A stretch of 64,000 nt of DNA, taken from assembly GCF_020215645.1 (NCBI RefSeq), contig NZ_CP084058.1:6200001-6264000 (forward strand), read 5' to 3'. The first letter of the stretch is position 1. Each line of letters begins with the position of its first letter. Below the pieces are notes generated by a model. The model was not told the DNA's origin. It did not search any database and saw only the letters and a program-made list of their open reading frames with translations. Both the position numbers and the translations under genes were made by a program. Source of the stretch: Nonomuraea gerenzanensis (GTDB taxonomy: Bacteria; Actinomycetota; Actinomycetes; Streptosporangiales; Streptosporangiaceae). Below, piece after piece: positions 16,994 through 25,927 of this stretch.

Positions 16994-18148
16994 TCAGTGC
17001 GCCGGCTGAGCGGGATCGGTCTGATCGCCGCGGAACACCTCGTTGACGAGCCGTTGCTGGGCGGGGCGGAACGCCGCCGCGATGGACAGGCCGGCGTCGT
17101 CCACGCAGTTCAGTACGGCGGTCATGGTCCTGCCGCCGTCGGGTGTGCTGTACATCAGCGTCATGGAGCCGACGTTGCCGCCGTTGTGGGTGATGACGGT
17201 GCCGCCGCCGTCCGTCTCCTGGACGAACACCCCCAGCCCGTACTCCATGCCGGGCAGGCCCGTGGCGACCGGGGTGCACATCTCCTCCAGCAGGGGGGCC
17301 GGCAGGAGCCTGCCGCCCATCAGCGCGGAGATGAACGTGTGCAGGTCCCGGGTGGTGGAGATCATGTCGCCGCCGGTGGAGACCCAGGTGGGGTTGTAGC
17401 GGGTGACGTCGATCGTCCGCTCCTGACCGGCGTCGTCGTAGCGGTAGTAGAGGTGGGCGTGCGGCTCGGGGAGCTCCGGCGAGGCGTCCGGCACCACGGT
17501 GCCCGACAGGCCGAGCGGGTCCAGGATCAGCCGCCGCATCTCCTCGGCGAGCGAGCGGCCGGTGATCTTCTCGATCAGCAGCCTGGCCAGCACGTAGTTG
17601 GTGTTGGAGTAGCTCCAGCCCGCGCCCGGCTCGAACCGGGCCTGCTTGGACAACGCCAGCTCCACCAGCTCCTGCGGCCGGTAGGTGCGGAACCGGTTGT
17701 CCACCCATTCCTTGCCCGTGGTGCCGTAGGGCACGGGGACCCCGTGCACGATCGACCCGTCGTCGTAGACCTCGCCGGTGAAGTTGAACAGGCCGCTGGT
17801 GTGCTGCAGCAACCTCCGCACCGTGATCCGCCGGTCCAGCCCGAACCCGGGCAGGTGGCCGGCCACCGGGGTGTCCAGCTCGATCTTGCCCTCGGCCACC
17901 AGCAACAGCATCAGGGCCGCGGTGAAGGTCTTGGTGTTGCTGCCGATCCGGGCGTGCCCGTCGATCGGCGGCTCGGCGGTGCCGCCCAGCTCGGCCGTGC
18001 CGGCGCTGCCGGTCCACTCACCGCGCTCGTCGTGCACGCGCAGGGACACCCCGAGGAAGCCGGACGCGACGATCTCCTCGATCGCCTTCCGCAGCTCGGG
18101 GCGGTCCTGCCCGGCGCTCGTGTCCTGATGGGAAGAGGTGGTCGTCAT
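16994..18148 (-). CDS. Serine hydrolase of the beta-lactamase / D-Ala-D-Ala carboxypeptidase family
   Basis: Enzyme of 384 residues with all three class C-type motifs: SNTK (S-x-x-K) in HARIGSNTKTFTAALM, YSN in GWSYSNTNYVLARLL, and HNGG in TVITHNGGNVGSMT. LLQHTSGL is also typical. No signal peptide at the chosen ATG 18148 (MTTTSSHQDTSAGQ), so it may act in the cytoplasm. A start at 18211 would only add a basic stretch. It may hydrolyse esters, peptides or beta-lactams. Cotranscribed with the MerR regulator. Confidence 0.9.
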   Translation of the reverse strand: MTTTSSHQDTSAGQDRPELRKAIEEIVASGFLGVSLRVHDERGEWTGSAGTAELGGTAEPPIDGHARIGSNTKTFTAALMLLLVAEGKIELDTPVAGHLPGFGLDRRITVRRLLQHTSGLFNFTGEVYDDGSIVHGVPVPYGTTGKEWVDNRFRTYRPQELVELALSKQARFEPGAGWSYSNTNYVLARLLIEKITGRSLAEEMRRLILDPLGLSGTVVPDASPELPEPHAHLYYRYDDAGQERTIDVTRYNPTWVSTGGDMISTTRDLHTFISALMGGRLLPAPLLEEMCTPVATGLPGMEYGLGVFVQETDGGGTVITHNGGNVGSMTLMYSTPDGGRTMTAVLNCVDDAGLSIAAAFRPAQQRLVNEVFRGDQTDPAQPAH

Positions 18149-18213
18149 GGTGGCTCGCCCTTCGATGTTGTCGGTCCTGGTCGGCTTCGCGCCGCTGCGG
18201 CGAGCATTCACCC

Positions 18214-18227
18214 TGACCCAAGGTCAA
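18214..18227 (-). promoter_or_regulatory. Candidate MerR-type operator upstream of serine hydrolase
   Basis: TGACCCAAGGTCA (18214-18226) is an inverted repeat of TGACC with a 3-nt centre; on the coding strand it includes TTGACC, a -35-like hexamer. It lies 66 bp above the chosen start. Binding by the downstream MerR protein is inferred, and no clear -10 box was found at MerR spacing. Confidence 0.4.
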
Positions 18228-18248
18228 CCTCAACCGTGATCTGGCTCA

Positions 18249-18276
18249 CAGCCGCACCGGAGCTCCGGTGCGGCTG
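18249..18276 (-). terminator. 28-bp perfect palindrome, terminator
   Basis: CAGCCGCACCGGAG at 18249-18262 pairs with 18263-18276 without mismatch or loop bases. It begins 10 nt beyond the stop of the truncated esterase. GC-rich with no T-tract, as usual for actinomycete terminators. Confidence 0.7.
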
Positions 18277-18286
18277 GGCAGATCAC

Positions 18287-18859
18287 TCAGCTTCGAGGCA
18301 CGCAGGCGGAGATCGCGCGGGTCAGCTTCCGGACGCGGGCATCGCCGCCGGGCGGGCCGAGGTGGGCGGCCGAGGTGGTGTAGCCGAACGCGAGCCTGTG
18401 GGCGGGATCGGCGAAGGCCATGGCGCAGCCGAGGCCGTGATGGCCGGACGCCGCGCTACTGGAACCGGCTTGGAGCACCTCGAAGCCCCGGCTGAAGTGC
18501 TGCTCGATCGCCATGGCCGGGGCACTGAGCACGACGTCCGGCCCTGCGATCCGCGCGACGGTGAGGTCCCGCAGTGTGTCCGCGGAGAGCGCGGTCGGCA
18601 GCCAGGCGTGGAGGCGGGCGAGGCCGCGGGCGTTGGTGTAGCCGTTCGAGGCGATGATCGGCACGCCACGCAGGGCGGGATCGCGGGGCAGGGCGAAGGC
18701 GTCCTCGGGCCGGCGCCCCGCGCGCAGGTCCACCACGCATTCGCCGGCAGCGTAGACGCAACAGTCCGCCGATCCGTGCTCCGTTGCCCCGGAGGCTTCT
18801 AACGCTGCCCGGACGGGCTCGTATCCGACGGCCACGGTGCCTTCGACGCTCACGGTCAT
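18287..18859 (-). pseudogene. Beta-lactamase-family esterase with internal deletion
   Basis: ATG 18859 opens a class C esterase N-terminus (VEGTVAVGYEPVRAALEA, then CCVYAAGECVVDLRAG). It jumps straight to the family's C-terminal region (SNGYTNARGLARLHAWLP, LGCAMAFADPAHRLAFGYTT). The roughly 200 residues normally between, including the S-x-x-K catalytic serine and the Tyr motif, are absent, leaving about 190 residues instead of nearly 400. The frame is open but the product cannot be catalytic. An in-frame deletion is the simplest explanation. Confidence 0.75.
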
Positions 18860-19210
18860 GTCGATCCCTCCCGCGCCACGCGAGGTGGCGGACGGGTGGC
18901 GAGCGACGCGGCCACGCCTTCGGCCGCCCACTGCTCGATCCGTGTGTCCGTGCCAGCCTCAGGAGCGTCGCCCGATGCCGGCCGAACCTCCAGCAGGCCC
19001 TCAGCCACGTGCTTCCGCGATCCGCTCACCCCGGAGAAGCCACCGGCCAGGAACAGCTCTCGCGCGGCCTGCCGAGATGCCCGCCCCCATCCATCTTGGC
19101 CTGCTTCACGTGGGCACGGCACCGAACCCTCTGGGCCTGCGAGAGAACGTCAATTATCTTCCTATCGGACGCGCTCACCATGGCAACGGCCGCACCATTG
19201 CGGGGGTCCG
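18860..19210. other. Intergenic, no gene recognised
   Basis: About 350 bp between the truncated esterase and the ArsR gene. The right end (around 19150-19170, CAATTATCTTCCTATCGG) is AT-rich for this genome and probably holds the ArsR promoter or operator. Nothing else supportable. Confidence 0.5.
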
Positions 19211-20245
19211 GTGCGAATTCACTTCACCAGCGCCGATCTGGCACGCACTCATCTGGCCCATGGGCCGGACGTCATGTGGGAAATAGTCAACAGCCTCCAG
19301 GCCCTGCAGGCGGGTTATGGCAAAAGCGCGCTGCGCGATTGGAGACGCAGCACCGCCCACGCGCTGTACCGCATCGGCCTGGCCGGCCGGGTCCGCGACC
19401 GCCTGTTCACCATCGCCCCGCACGCCACCTATTTCCCCGATCTGCTGACCCCGGTCGAGGGCGGGCTGGGCCTGGAGGAGGCGCTGGAGGCCGTCCTGAG
19501 TACGCCCAGAACGCGGCTGCGCGCCGAGATGGCGCCGCTCGAGGGCGCTCCCGGCGCGGCGTCGTGGCTGGACGATCTGAGCGCGGGCAGGCCGCGCGCC
19601 CTGGCCGAACTCGGCGAGACCCTGACCGCCTACTACCGGGGCGGTGTCGAACCTCATTGGGACCTGGTGCGCGCGTCCGTCGACGGCGACCTCGTCGAAC
19701 GCCGCCAGAGTCACACCCATGGCGGCGTCCACGCGCTGCTCGACGGTCTGCGGCCGATGGCGTCCTGGCGGTTCCCGGTCCTGGAGATCGCCGGACATCC
19801 GTCCGACCGCGACGTCCACCTGAAGGGACGCGGCCTGCTGCTGATCCCCTCCTACTTCTGCCGCCTGCATCCCGTCACGATCTTCAACGGCGCCCTGCCC
19901 CAGGTCCTGGTCTTCCCCGTCCGGCGACCGGACGCGCGGGTGCCTCCGGGGAACGCCGCAGCGACGGGACGCCTGCTCGGAGACACCCGGGCGGCCGTCC
20001 TTCGGGCCGTGGGGGCCGGCTCGACGACGAGCGACCTGGCCCGCCGGCTGGGGGTCACCCCGGCGACGATCAGCCACCACACCGGGGTGCTGCGCGACGC
20101 CGGCCTGATCCGCAGCCGCCGATCGGCCACCACGGTGACGCACAGCCTCACCTCCCTGGGCTGGTCGCTCCTCCACCGCGGTGGCCATGACCGGGGCGCC
20201 ACCTGGTCCAAGCCCGCCAGCGGCCCGCGTCGGCAGGGTCGATGA
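19211..20245 (+). CDS. ArsR-type winged-helix regulator with N-terminal DUF5937-like domain
   Basis: Protein of 344 residues. The C-terminal 75 residues form an ArsR winged helix: LRAVGAGSTTSDLARRLGVT, then PATISHHTGVLRDAGLIRSR. The N-terminal 240 residues match the DUF5937-type extension found before ArsR helices in actinomycetes (RIHFTSADLARTHLAHGPD, FPVLEIAGHPSDRDVHLKGR). GTG 19211 is chosen because homology starts there and GGGGG lies 5 nt upstream. No metal-binding Cys pattern, so a small organic ligand is more likely. Target unknown. Confidence 0.88.
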   Translation: MRIHFTSADLARTHLAHGPDVMWEIVNSLQALQAGYGKSALRDWRRSTAHALYRIGLAGRVRDRLFTIAPHATYFPDLLTPVEGGLGLEEALEAVLSTPRTRLRAEMAPLEGAPGAASWLDDLSAGRPRALAELGETLTAYYRGGVEPHWDLVRASVDGDLVERRQSHTHGGVHALLDGLRPMASWRFPVLEIAGHPSDRDVHLKGRGLLLIPSYFCRLHPVTIFNGALPQVLVFPVRRPDARVPPGNAAATGRLLGDTRAAVLRAVGAGSTTSDLARRLGVTPATISHHTGVLRDAGLIRSRRSATTVTHSLTSLGWSLLHRGGHDRGATWSKPASGPRRQGR

Positions 20246-20873
20246 CGTGGCAGGGGTGGAGGGGCCGAATTGATCGAGTCGCATGGGCGGCCCGGTGTGC
20301 ACGGTCGCCTTGTGTTCACCTTCGCCATGGTCGGCTTCCCCCACGTTGGGGATTGGGGTGGGGACCTGGACATGGCTGGGCTGAACCGCGTCGGCCAGCG
20401 TCGCGAGATCCCCCAACCGGACGGTAGCGTCGATGGCCCTGGTGGCCACCGTGCCACCAGACAGACGTGCCACCGGGCGCACCCACCGGGCGCACCACCA
20501 GACGCGCCACCAAGCGCGCGTCACCGGCGTCTCCCGACAGCACGGCACAGCAGCCGGGATGACCTCATGCCATGATCGCGGGCCATGAACCCGACACGTG
20601 ACGCCGCGCTTGCGTTGTGTGCGCGACCGTGAACGATCGAGCGGATGCCGAGCTGCAATGCGATCGAAAATCCCGGCCCGCACGAAGCCGCATATCTCAG
20701 GATTTATCAGCGAGGTTCAGGCGGCCGAATGGAGTTCGAGCCCGTGAGCGCTCCGGCCGCGTTCCAGATCCTTACTCTTGATGTTTTGTCGAACATTGAG
20801 CCCTTGCCTCCACATCGATCCATTTAGCGGACAAGAATGCGGCAAGAACACCGTCATCACAGAAGTCCCGGCC
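20246..20873. other. Intergenic, no convincing gene
   Basis: About 630 bp. It contains short direct repeats around CACCGGGCGCAC near 20470-20500 and an AT-richer patch at 20765-20830 that may be the promoter of the small zinc-ribbon gene. An open frame on the minus strand crosses it but has no start, ribosome site or family likeness. Confidence 0.5.
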
Positions 20874-21086
20874 ATGCTGATCTACGCTTCCCGCATGGCT
20901 TTTCTCATCCCGGAGATCAAGGTCGGCCTGGCCGAGCTCGGCGGCGGGCCTGCCACCCGGTGCTCGAAATGCGGCGAACGCGCGACCCTCTACTACGTCG
21001 ACCCGGCGGACGGCAGCTCCACCTACGTCTGCACGGCCGACGCCGGCCCCGAGGTGGAGGCCATGCTGCTGCGGTCCGCCGATTAA
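20874..21086 (+). CDS. Small zinc-ribbon-like protein
   Basis: 70 residues from ATG 20874, or 63 from ATG 20895. The core RCSKCGERATLYYVDPADG then TYVCTADAG has a CxxC knuckle plus a third Cys, suggesting half a zinc ribbon. No strong ribosome site for either start. No family function known; codon use fits a real actinomycete gene. Confidence 0.5.
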   Translation: MLIYASRMAFLIPEIKVGLAELGGGPATRCSKCGERATLYYVDPADGSSTYVCTADAGPEVEAMLLRSAD

Positions 21087-21231
21087 CCGGGACAAAAGCC
21101 ACCGGCACCAGAATTCCGCCAGACGCCGTGCCACTCAGCCTGCGGGACGGCCGACGGTGGGCGTCGACGGAGCGCTGAGCGCACTGGGGCGCCGGACGGC
21201 CCGGGGACGGTGCTCGGTGCTGAGGGCGGGG

Positions 21232-21882
21232 TCAGGGGTGCGGGGCCAGGCCGTGCTCGTAGGCGTAGATCACGGCACGCACCCGCGTGGACAGCCCCAG
21301 CTTGCGCAGAAGACTCGCGACATGGTTCTTCACCGTGCCTTCCTCGATGGTCAGGGCTCGGGCGATCTGCGCGTTGCTCAGCCCGCGGGCCAGCTGCCGC
21401 AGCACCTCAAGCTCGCGAGTGGTGAGCCGCTGTTGCGCGTCGGCGGGGGACGCGGGTGACAGGCTCGCGAAGCGGTGGATCAGCCGGGTGGTGACCTGAG
21501 GGTCCACCAGCCCGTGCCCGCGATGCAGCGCTCGCACCGCCTCCAGGAGCAGCTCAGGGTCGCTGTCCTTGAGCAGGAAACCCGAAGCCCCCGACTGCAG
21601 CGCCCCGAAGAGGTATTCGTCGGTGTCGAACGTCGTCAGCGCGAGCATCCTCGGCGGAGCCTCCACGGCGGCCAGTTGCCGGATCGCGGAGATCCCGTCG
21701 ACGTACGGCATGCGCAGGTCCAGCACCACCACGTCGGGACGTCGCCACAGCGCCTGGTGGACGGCCTCGGCCCCGTCGGCCGCCTCACCGACCACCGCGA
21801 TGTCGGGCTCGCCGTCCAGCGTCACGCGCAAGGCGTCGCGTATGGCCGGTTGATCGTCGGCGATCACCACCCGGATCGTCAC
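21232..21882 (-). CDS. NarL/LuxR-type response regulator
   Basis: 216 residues. Receiver domain: [18 protein letters not shown] with the acidic pair, [13 protein letters not shown] with the phospho-accepting Asp, and later [10 protein letters not shown] with the conserved Lys. C-terminal LuxR helix-turn-helix: [20 protein letters not shown], then [23 protein letters not shown] 21882 overlaps the kinase stop (GTGA) and has AGGAAGG upstream, so the two are translationally coupled. It is the output half of the pair. Confidence 0.95.
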   Translation of the reverse strand: MTIRVVIADDQPAIRDALRVTLDGEPDIAVVGEAADGAEAVHQALWRRPDVVVLDLRMPYVDGISAIRQLAAVEAPPRMLALTTFDTDEYLFGALQSGASGFLLKDSDPELLLEAVRALHRGHGLVDPQVTTRLIHRFASLSPASPADAQQRLTTRELEVLRQLARGLSNAQIARALTIEEGTVKNHVASLLRKLGLSTRVRAVIYAYEHGLAPHP

Positions 21883-23006
21883 GCCGCCTTCCTCTCCCCG
21901 GCGGGGCCGATCGGCACGACGGCCTCCACCCGCCAGCCATGATGCTGCTGCGGGCCTGCCGTGAAGGTGCCGCCATGCCGGTCCACGCGTTCGCGCATGC
22001 CTCTGATGCCCCGGCCCTCCGCTCCGGTACGGCCGTGGCCGTCGTCGGTGATCGTGACCGTCACGGCGGCCGGGTCGCACAGCAGGTGCACGTCGACGTG
22101 GCTGGCTCCGGAATGGCGGGCGGCGTTGGTGAGTGCTTCTTGTACGACGCGGTAGACCGTGTGGCCGACAGCGGGTGGCGGCGTGACGCCGGAGCCGGCG
22201 CGGTGGAGCGAGATGGGCAGCCGTGGGGTGGAGATCCGCTCGGCCAGACTCTCGAGATCTTCCAGGTCCGGTCCGGTGGGAGTCTCACGTAGTGCGTCGA
22301 GAAGGGTGCGTACCTCGGTCAACGCGGTCGCCGACAGCTCGGCGATGGTGCCCAGTGCCCTGTCGGCGGTCTGCGCCTGGCCGCGCAGCGCCCGGCGGGT
22401 GGCGGTGGCCTGCATGCGGATGGCGGTGAGGTGGTGACCGACGCTGTCGTGGACGTCGCGGGCGAGGGCGGCGCGTTCTTCGGCCATGGCGCGGTTGGCC
22501 TCCGCCATGGCGCGGCCGGCTTCGGCCATGGCTCGGCTGGCCTCGGCGTGGTCGAGTCGTGCCTCCTGCGCGGCCCGCTCGCCGTGCAGCCGCAGGGCCA
22601 GGCCGACCGCGACCGGAGCCACCCCCATGATGACCAGGTCGGTGACCACGGAGAGCCCCGCCTGGCCCTGCGGGATGAGCAGGCCGTAACCAGTGGTCCA
22701 GCCGATCGACAGGCCCATCACCAGCCAGGCGCGGCGCGGCAGTCGGAAGGCCGCCACGCCGAACATGACCATGGTGACCAGCCGGCCCTGCCAGCCCGGG
22801 ATCATCAGCCCGAACAGGGCGATCGCCGCTGACAGCAGCGCTCCTGTCAGCGGGAGGCGGGCACGCAGCGTCAGGGGCAGCGCCGCGGCGAGGCCGGCGC
22901 CCGCCACCAGAGGGAGCGCGGACCACGGCGGCTCGCCGTCGAACACGGTGAATGCGGTGAGCGCGGCCGCGGCCACGAGCACGAGGAGACCCTCTCTGGC
23001 GTACAC
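21879..23006 (-). CDS. NarL-type sensor histidine kinase
   Basis: Membrane kinase of 375 residues from GTG 23006. Four to five N-terminal membrane helices occupy residues 5-145. A helical linker carries a repeated heptad (SRAMAEAGRAMAEANRAMAE) just before the HisKA_3 dimerisation box ALARDVHDSVGHHLTAIRM with its phospho-His. The HATPase has VVQEALTNAARHSGASHVDV and DDGHGRTGAEGRGIRGMRER. It phosphorylates the 21232-21882 regulator. The short periplasmic loops suggest sensing within or at the membrane. The hydrolase gene ends 10 nt upstream. Confidence 0.95.
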   Translation of the reverse strand: MYAREGLLVLVAAAALTAFTVFDGEPPWSALPLVAGAGLAAALPLTLRARLPLTGALLSAAIALFGLMIPGWQGRLVTMVMFGVAAFRLPRRAWLVMGLSIGWTTGYGLLIPQGQAGLSVVTDLVIMGVAPVAVGLALRLHGERAAQEARLDHAEASRAMAEAGRAMAEANRAMAEERAALARDVHDSVGHHLTAIRMQATATRRALRGQAQTADRALGTIAELSATALTEVRTLLDALRETPTGPDLEDLESLAERISTPRLPISLHRAGSGVTPPPAVGHTVYRVVQEALTNAARHSGASHVDVHLLCDPAAVTVTITDDGHGRTGAEGRGIRGMRERVDRHGGTFTAGPQQHHGWRVEAVVPIGPAGERKAA

Positions 23007-23016
23007 AGCGGCAACG

Positions 23017-24408
23017 CTACTTCGCCGGGCCGCAGGAAATGCCGCGCGGCGGTAGTTGCCCCGTGGTCAGGTAGCGGTGCGCGTGCTCGCGTACGCACGG
23101 GTGGCCGGAGAGGTAGAGCGCATGCCCGCCGATGGCCGTCAGCAGGCGGGACCCGGGAAGCTGGGCGGCCAGCCGGCGGCCGTCCGCGACCGGGGTGTTG
23201 TCGTCGTGCTCGCCGCCCGCGATGAGCACGGGCGGCAGGCCCGGCGCCTTGATGGGGTGAGGCGCGTACGTCCGGGTCGGCGGGAGGCCGGCGCAGTGGT
23301 TGGCCATCGGCCACACGGCCCGCCACCCGATGTGCGGCAGCTCGCGACGCAGGACCCCCTCCAGTTTCTTGATCTGCTTGTAGCCGGGATAGGGCAGATC
23401 CGCGCAGATGATGACGCGCGACAGGTCGGGGTCCGGTGCTCCTTCCACCTTGGTGAAGAACGAGGCGTCACCGGCCTGCGCCCGCGCGAGCCCGGCGGCA
23501 AGGCGCCCCCAGGAGGCCTCGTGGCTGAAGAAGGCGCGGGAGGCGATCTGGGTGTCGCTGATGCCCACGCCGGGACCGGCCTCGGGAGCGGGGATGGGCT
23601 CGCGGCGGGCCTTGGCCATCACCTCGTCCCAGACGGCCACCGGATCCTTGCCGTGCAACGCGCAGGTGGCGGTGCTCTCGCACCAGGCGGCGAAGCGGTG
23701 GAAGTTGGCCTCCAGGGCCTTGGCGCGCGGCCGGAGCCAGGTGCGCAGGTCGGGGGTGGTGTGGTCGAAGACGCTGTCGAGATACATCCGGCCGACCTTG
23801 CGGGGGAACAACTCGGCGTAGGCCTGCCCGAGCGCGGTGCCGTGCGAGTTGCCCAGGTAGGTCAGCCTGGCCTGGCCCAGGGCCTTTCTGATCGCCTCCA
23901 TGTCGTGCGCGATCTGCCAGGAGTTGAGGCTGCCCGACAGCGGCCCGGCCTCTCGGGCGCAGGCTTGCCCGAAGGCGCGGTTCTTCGCGGCGTACGCGTC
24001 GTACGCGCCCTGGTTCGGGAACACCCATTCGGTGGCGAACGGTGCGGGGACAGGGCAGTTGATCTCGCTGGACTCGCCGAACCCCCGAGGGTCGAAGATC
24101 ACCACGTCGAACCATCTGGTCAGGTCCGCGAAGGACGCCTTCGCCTGGCGGAGCAGCGTGATCTGCTCGCCGGGCCCGCCGGTGTTGACCAGCAGCACGC
24201 CCTTCTTGCCGGCTTGGTCCTGGGCGGGCAGCTTGGCGAGGCCGATCGTCACTTGCTGCCCTGACCGGCGAGTCCAGTCGGCCGGCACCTGGATCTGTGC
24301 GCACTGCAGACCGTCTCCGCAGTCCTGCCATGGCAGCGGTGTGACCGGGGCCGTGATCGGAGCGAGGGCGGTGACCGCGCCGATGACGAGGGAGGCAACG
24401 ACGTTCAT
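23017..24408 (-). CDS. Secreted alpha/beta hydrolase, tripeptidyl-aminopeptidase (TAP) type
   Basis: 463 residues with an N-terminal signal peptide (MNVVASLVIGAVTALAPITA). The hydrolase fold has VLLVNTGGPGEQ, IFDPRGFGESS, nucleophile elbow LGNSHGTALGQAY (Ser), Asp in GGEHDDNTPVADG and His in AIGGHALYLSG. The TAP-like C-terminal cap ends CVREHAHRYLTTGQLPPRG. The nucleophile elbow GNSHG differs from the usual GVSYG. First gene of an apparent operon with the kinase and regulator (10 nt gap), so the two-component pair may respond to its substrate or product. Confidence 0.92.
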   Translation of the reverse strand: MNVVASLVIGAVTALAPITAPVTPLPWQDCGDGLQCAQIQVPADWTRRSGQQVTIGLAKLPAQDQAGKKGVLLVNTGGPGEQITLLRQAKASFADLTRWFDVVIFDPRGFGESSEINCPVPAPFATEWVFPNQGAYDAYAAKNRAFGQACAREAGPLSGSLNSWQIAHDMEAIRKALGQARLTYLGNSHGTALGQAYAELFPRKVGRMYLDSVFDHTTPDLRTWLRPRAKALEANFHRFAAWCESTATCALHGKDPVAVWDEVMAKARREPIPAPEAGPGVGISDTQIASRAFFSHEASWGRLAAGLARAQAGDASFFTKVEGAPDPDLSRVIICADLPYPGYKQIKKLEGVLRRELPHIGWRAVWPMANHCAGLPPTRTYAPHPIKAPGLPPVLIAGGEHDDNTPVADGRRLAAQLPGSRLLTAIGGHALYLSGHPCVREHAHRYLTTGQLPPRGISCGPAK

Positions 24409-24467
24409 GGTGGAAGGATCGCCGTGGCCATCTCATCCCCGCGTCCCTCTTTCTGCATATCTTTCGC

Positions 24468-24575
24468 GTGAGGAGGGGGCTGCGGGCTCGTCCGCGCAAG
24501 TTGCTCCCGCCCGCCGAGCGGCACCTGGAGCGCGCGCACATCCTCTCCCAGCCCTGGGACGCCACCTCGAAGGCA
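24468..24575 (+). pseudogene. Possible DUF3703-like fragment
   Basis: A short stretch reads RHLERAHILSQPW, close to the LERAHILGQ signature of DUF3703 proteins, then loses resemblance. No start and no full domain. Very low weight. Confidence 0.2.
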
Positions 24576-24751
24576 ACACCGGCCGGGCCGGCGTCGGGCT
24601 CACCCAGCCCGAGCCCGCTCGCACGACGACTCCGCGTACCTGATCACGCCGCCGGTCGAGCAGCCGGGGCCGCCGCCGCGTCGACCCCGCTGACGGGCGG
24701 GGACCTCCCCGTGTCCTGTGACGGACAGCGGGACGGTTACTGCTTGGGCAG

Positions 24752-24782
24752 TTGACCTCAAGTGCGGTTGAGATTGGACGAT
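24752..24782 (+). promoter_or_regulatory. SoxR/MerR-type overlong-spacer promoter
   Basis: TTGACC (24752-24757), a 19-bp spacer, and GACGAT (24777-24782) frame the dyad CTCAA-N6-TTGAG (24757-24772). A 19-bp spacer with a central dyad of this sequence is the hallmark of MerR-family activators, and the left half CCTCAAG equals the SoxR box half-site. It precedes a ribosome site and the 24829 start and is probably the promoter of the FrnE gene. Confidence 0.6.
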
Positions 24783-24828
24783 GGCGGCTGGGGCCTGGCC
24801 CCTGCATCCGACCTTGAGGAGTACGCCC

Positions 24829-25056
24829 ATGGAAAGCTCCGACACCGATGGCCGGACGACCGCGATCGGCAAGACGCTGGAAGGCCTGTCCGGCAAGGCC
24901 GAGCCCCGCATGACCGGGTGCCCGCCCACACCGTCGTCCGCGAGGTCCGTCCTGGGCCGCGGCGCCTCGAGGCCTGATCGCCCGATCCCTGCCGCCGGGC
25001 GGACCGGCCTCGCTCCATCAACCACGAACACTGTGCGGGACATTCATGAAGCTTGA
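24829..25056 (+). CDS. Short ORF after the SoxR/MerR-type promoter, uncertain
   Basis: 75 codons from ATG 24829, preceded at 7 nt by GAGGAG. It starts MESSDTDGRTTAIGKTLEGL and overlaps the FrnE start. The first 30 residues look like protein, while the rest is Pro/Ser/Arg-rich and may be out of frame, so this could be a 5' leader ORF or a gene cut short by a frameshift. No family recognised. Confidence 0.3.
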   Translation: MESSDTDGRTTAIGKTLEGLSGKAEPRMTGCPPTPSSARSVLGRGASRPDRPIPAAGRTGLAPSTTNTVRDIHEA

Positions 25057-25681
25057 GATGTACGCCGACGTGCTGTGCCCTTGGTGCTACATCGGCAAGA
25101 GACGCCTGACGGCCGCCTTGGCCCAGCGTTCCGGCCGCGACAACCTCGAGATCGTCTGGCGCGCCTACGAGCTCGCGCCGGACCAGGGCCGGACGCCCGG
25201 GCCGACCGCCTCGGAGGCCATGGCCGGCTGGTGGGGCGAGCAGGCGCAGGCCCGCATCGCGCGGATCCGGTCGCTGGGCGCGGCGGAAGGGCTGGAGCTG
25301 AACCTGCATCTGGCCCGCCCGGTGAACAGCTTCGACGCGCACCGGCTGGTCAAGCTGGCCGCCGATCGCGGCCGGGCCGATCAGCTGATGGAGCTGCTGC
25401 TGTACGCGTACCACACTGAAGGGAACAACGTGGCCGACCCGCAGGTCCTGCGGCGAGTGGGCGGCGCGGCCGGGCTGGATGGCGGGGAGGTGCGCGCAGT
25501 CCTGGACGGCGACGACTACGCGGAGGAGGTGCGCGCCGACCGGCGCCGCGCGGCGGAGCACGGCGTCACCGGCGTGCCCAGCCTGGTGATCGACGGCCGC
25601 CCGCCGGTCCCCGGTGTCCAGTCCGTCGCCGATCTGACAGGGCTCCTGCGGAACGAACCGACAGGTTCTGATCGAGCCTGA
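25046..25681 (+). CDS. DsbA-family dithiol oxidoreductase, FrnE-like
   Basis: 211 residues. MKLEMYADVLCPWCYIGKRR contains the active CPWC dithiol at residues 11-14. VNSFDAHRLVKLAADRG and the cis-Pro loop GVTGVPSLVIDGR complete the FrnE-type thioredoxin fold with helical insert. No signal peptide, so it is cytoplasmic. It likely isomerises or reduces disulfides or detoxifies electrophiles. The SoxR/MerR-like promoter upstream suggests induction by redox-active compounds. Confidence 0.9.
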   Translation: MKLEMYADVLCPWCYIGKRRLTAALAQRSGRDNLEIVWRAYELAPDQGRTPGPTASEAMAGWWGEQAQARIARIRSLGAAEGLELNLHLARPVNSFDAHRLVKLAADRGRADQLMELLLYAYHTEGNNVADPQVLRRVGGAAGLDGGEVRAVLDGDDYAEEVRADRRRAAEHGVTGVPSLVIDGRPPVPGVQSVADLTGLLRNEPTGSDRA

Positions 25682-25927
25682 CCGGACAGGCTGACAGAGA
25701 TCCGGTCGCACCGCGCCGGCCGGGCCGTGATCGCGGGGGCGGGCCCAGGTGAGCGGGAGCCGCCGCGGCACCAGCCTCGCTGGAACGCGAACCGGCCGAG
25801 AGTCTCACGGCTCCCCCCGCACGGCCCACCGGCCCCCCGGCCGTCCTCGATCTTCACTAAGGTGCTCTCAGGAGTACGTCCAGGCGGCCATCACAGAATC
25901 GAGGTCGGTGCCCAGGTGGAAGCCGCA

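Noticed and set aside
18856..19122. Minus-strand stretch with ARELFLAGGFSGV, TetR-like at first sight
   Set aside because: Only one helix-like motif, no following recognition helix and no ribosome site.
19852..20683. Minus-strand open frame over the ArsR end and the 20246-20873 gap
   Set aside because: No start context or recognisable family, and it overlaps a well-supported gene on the other strand.
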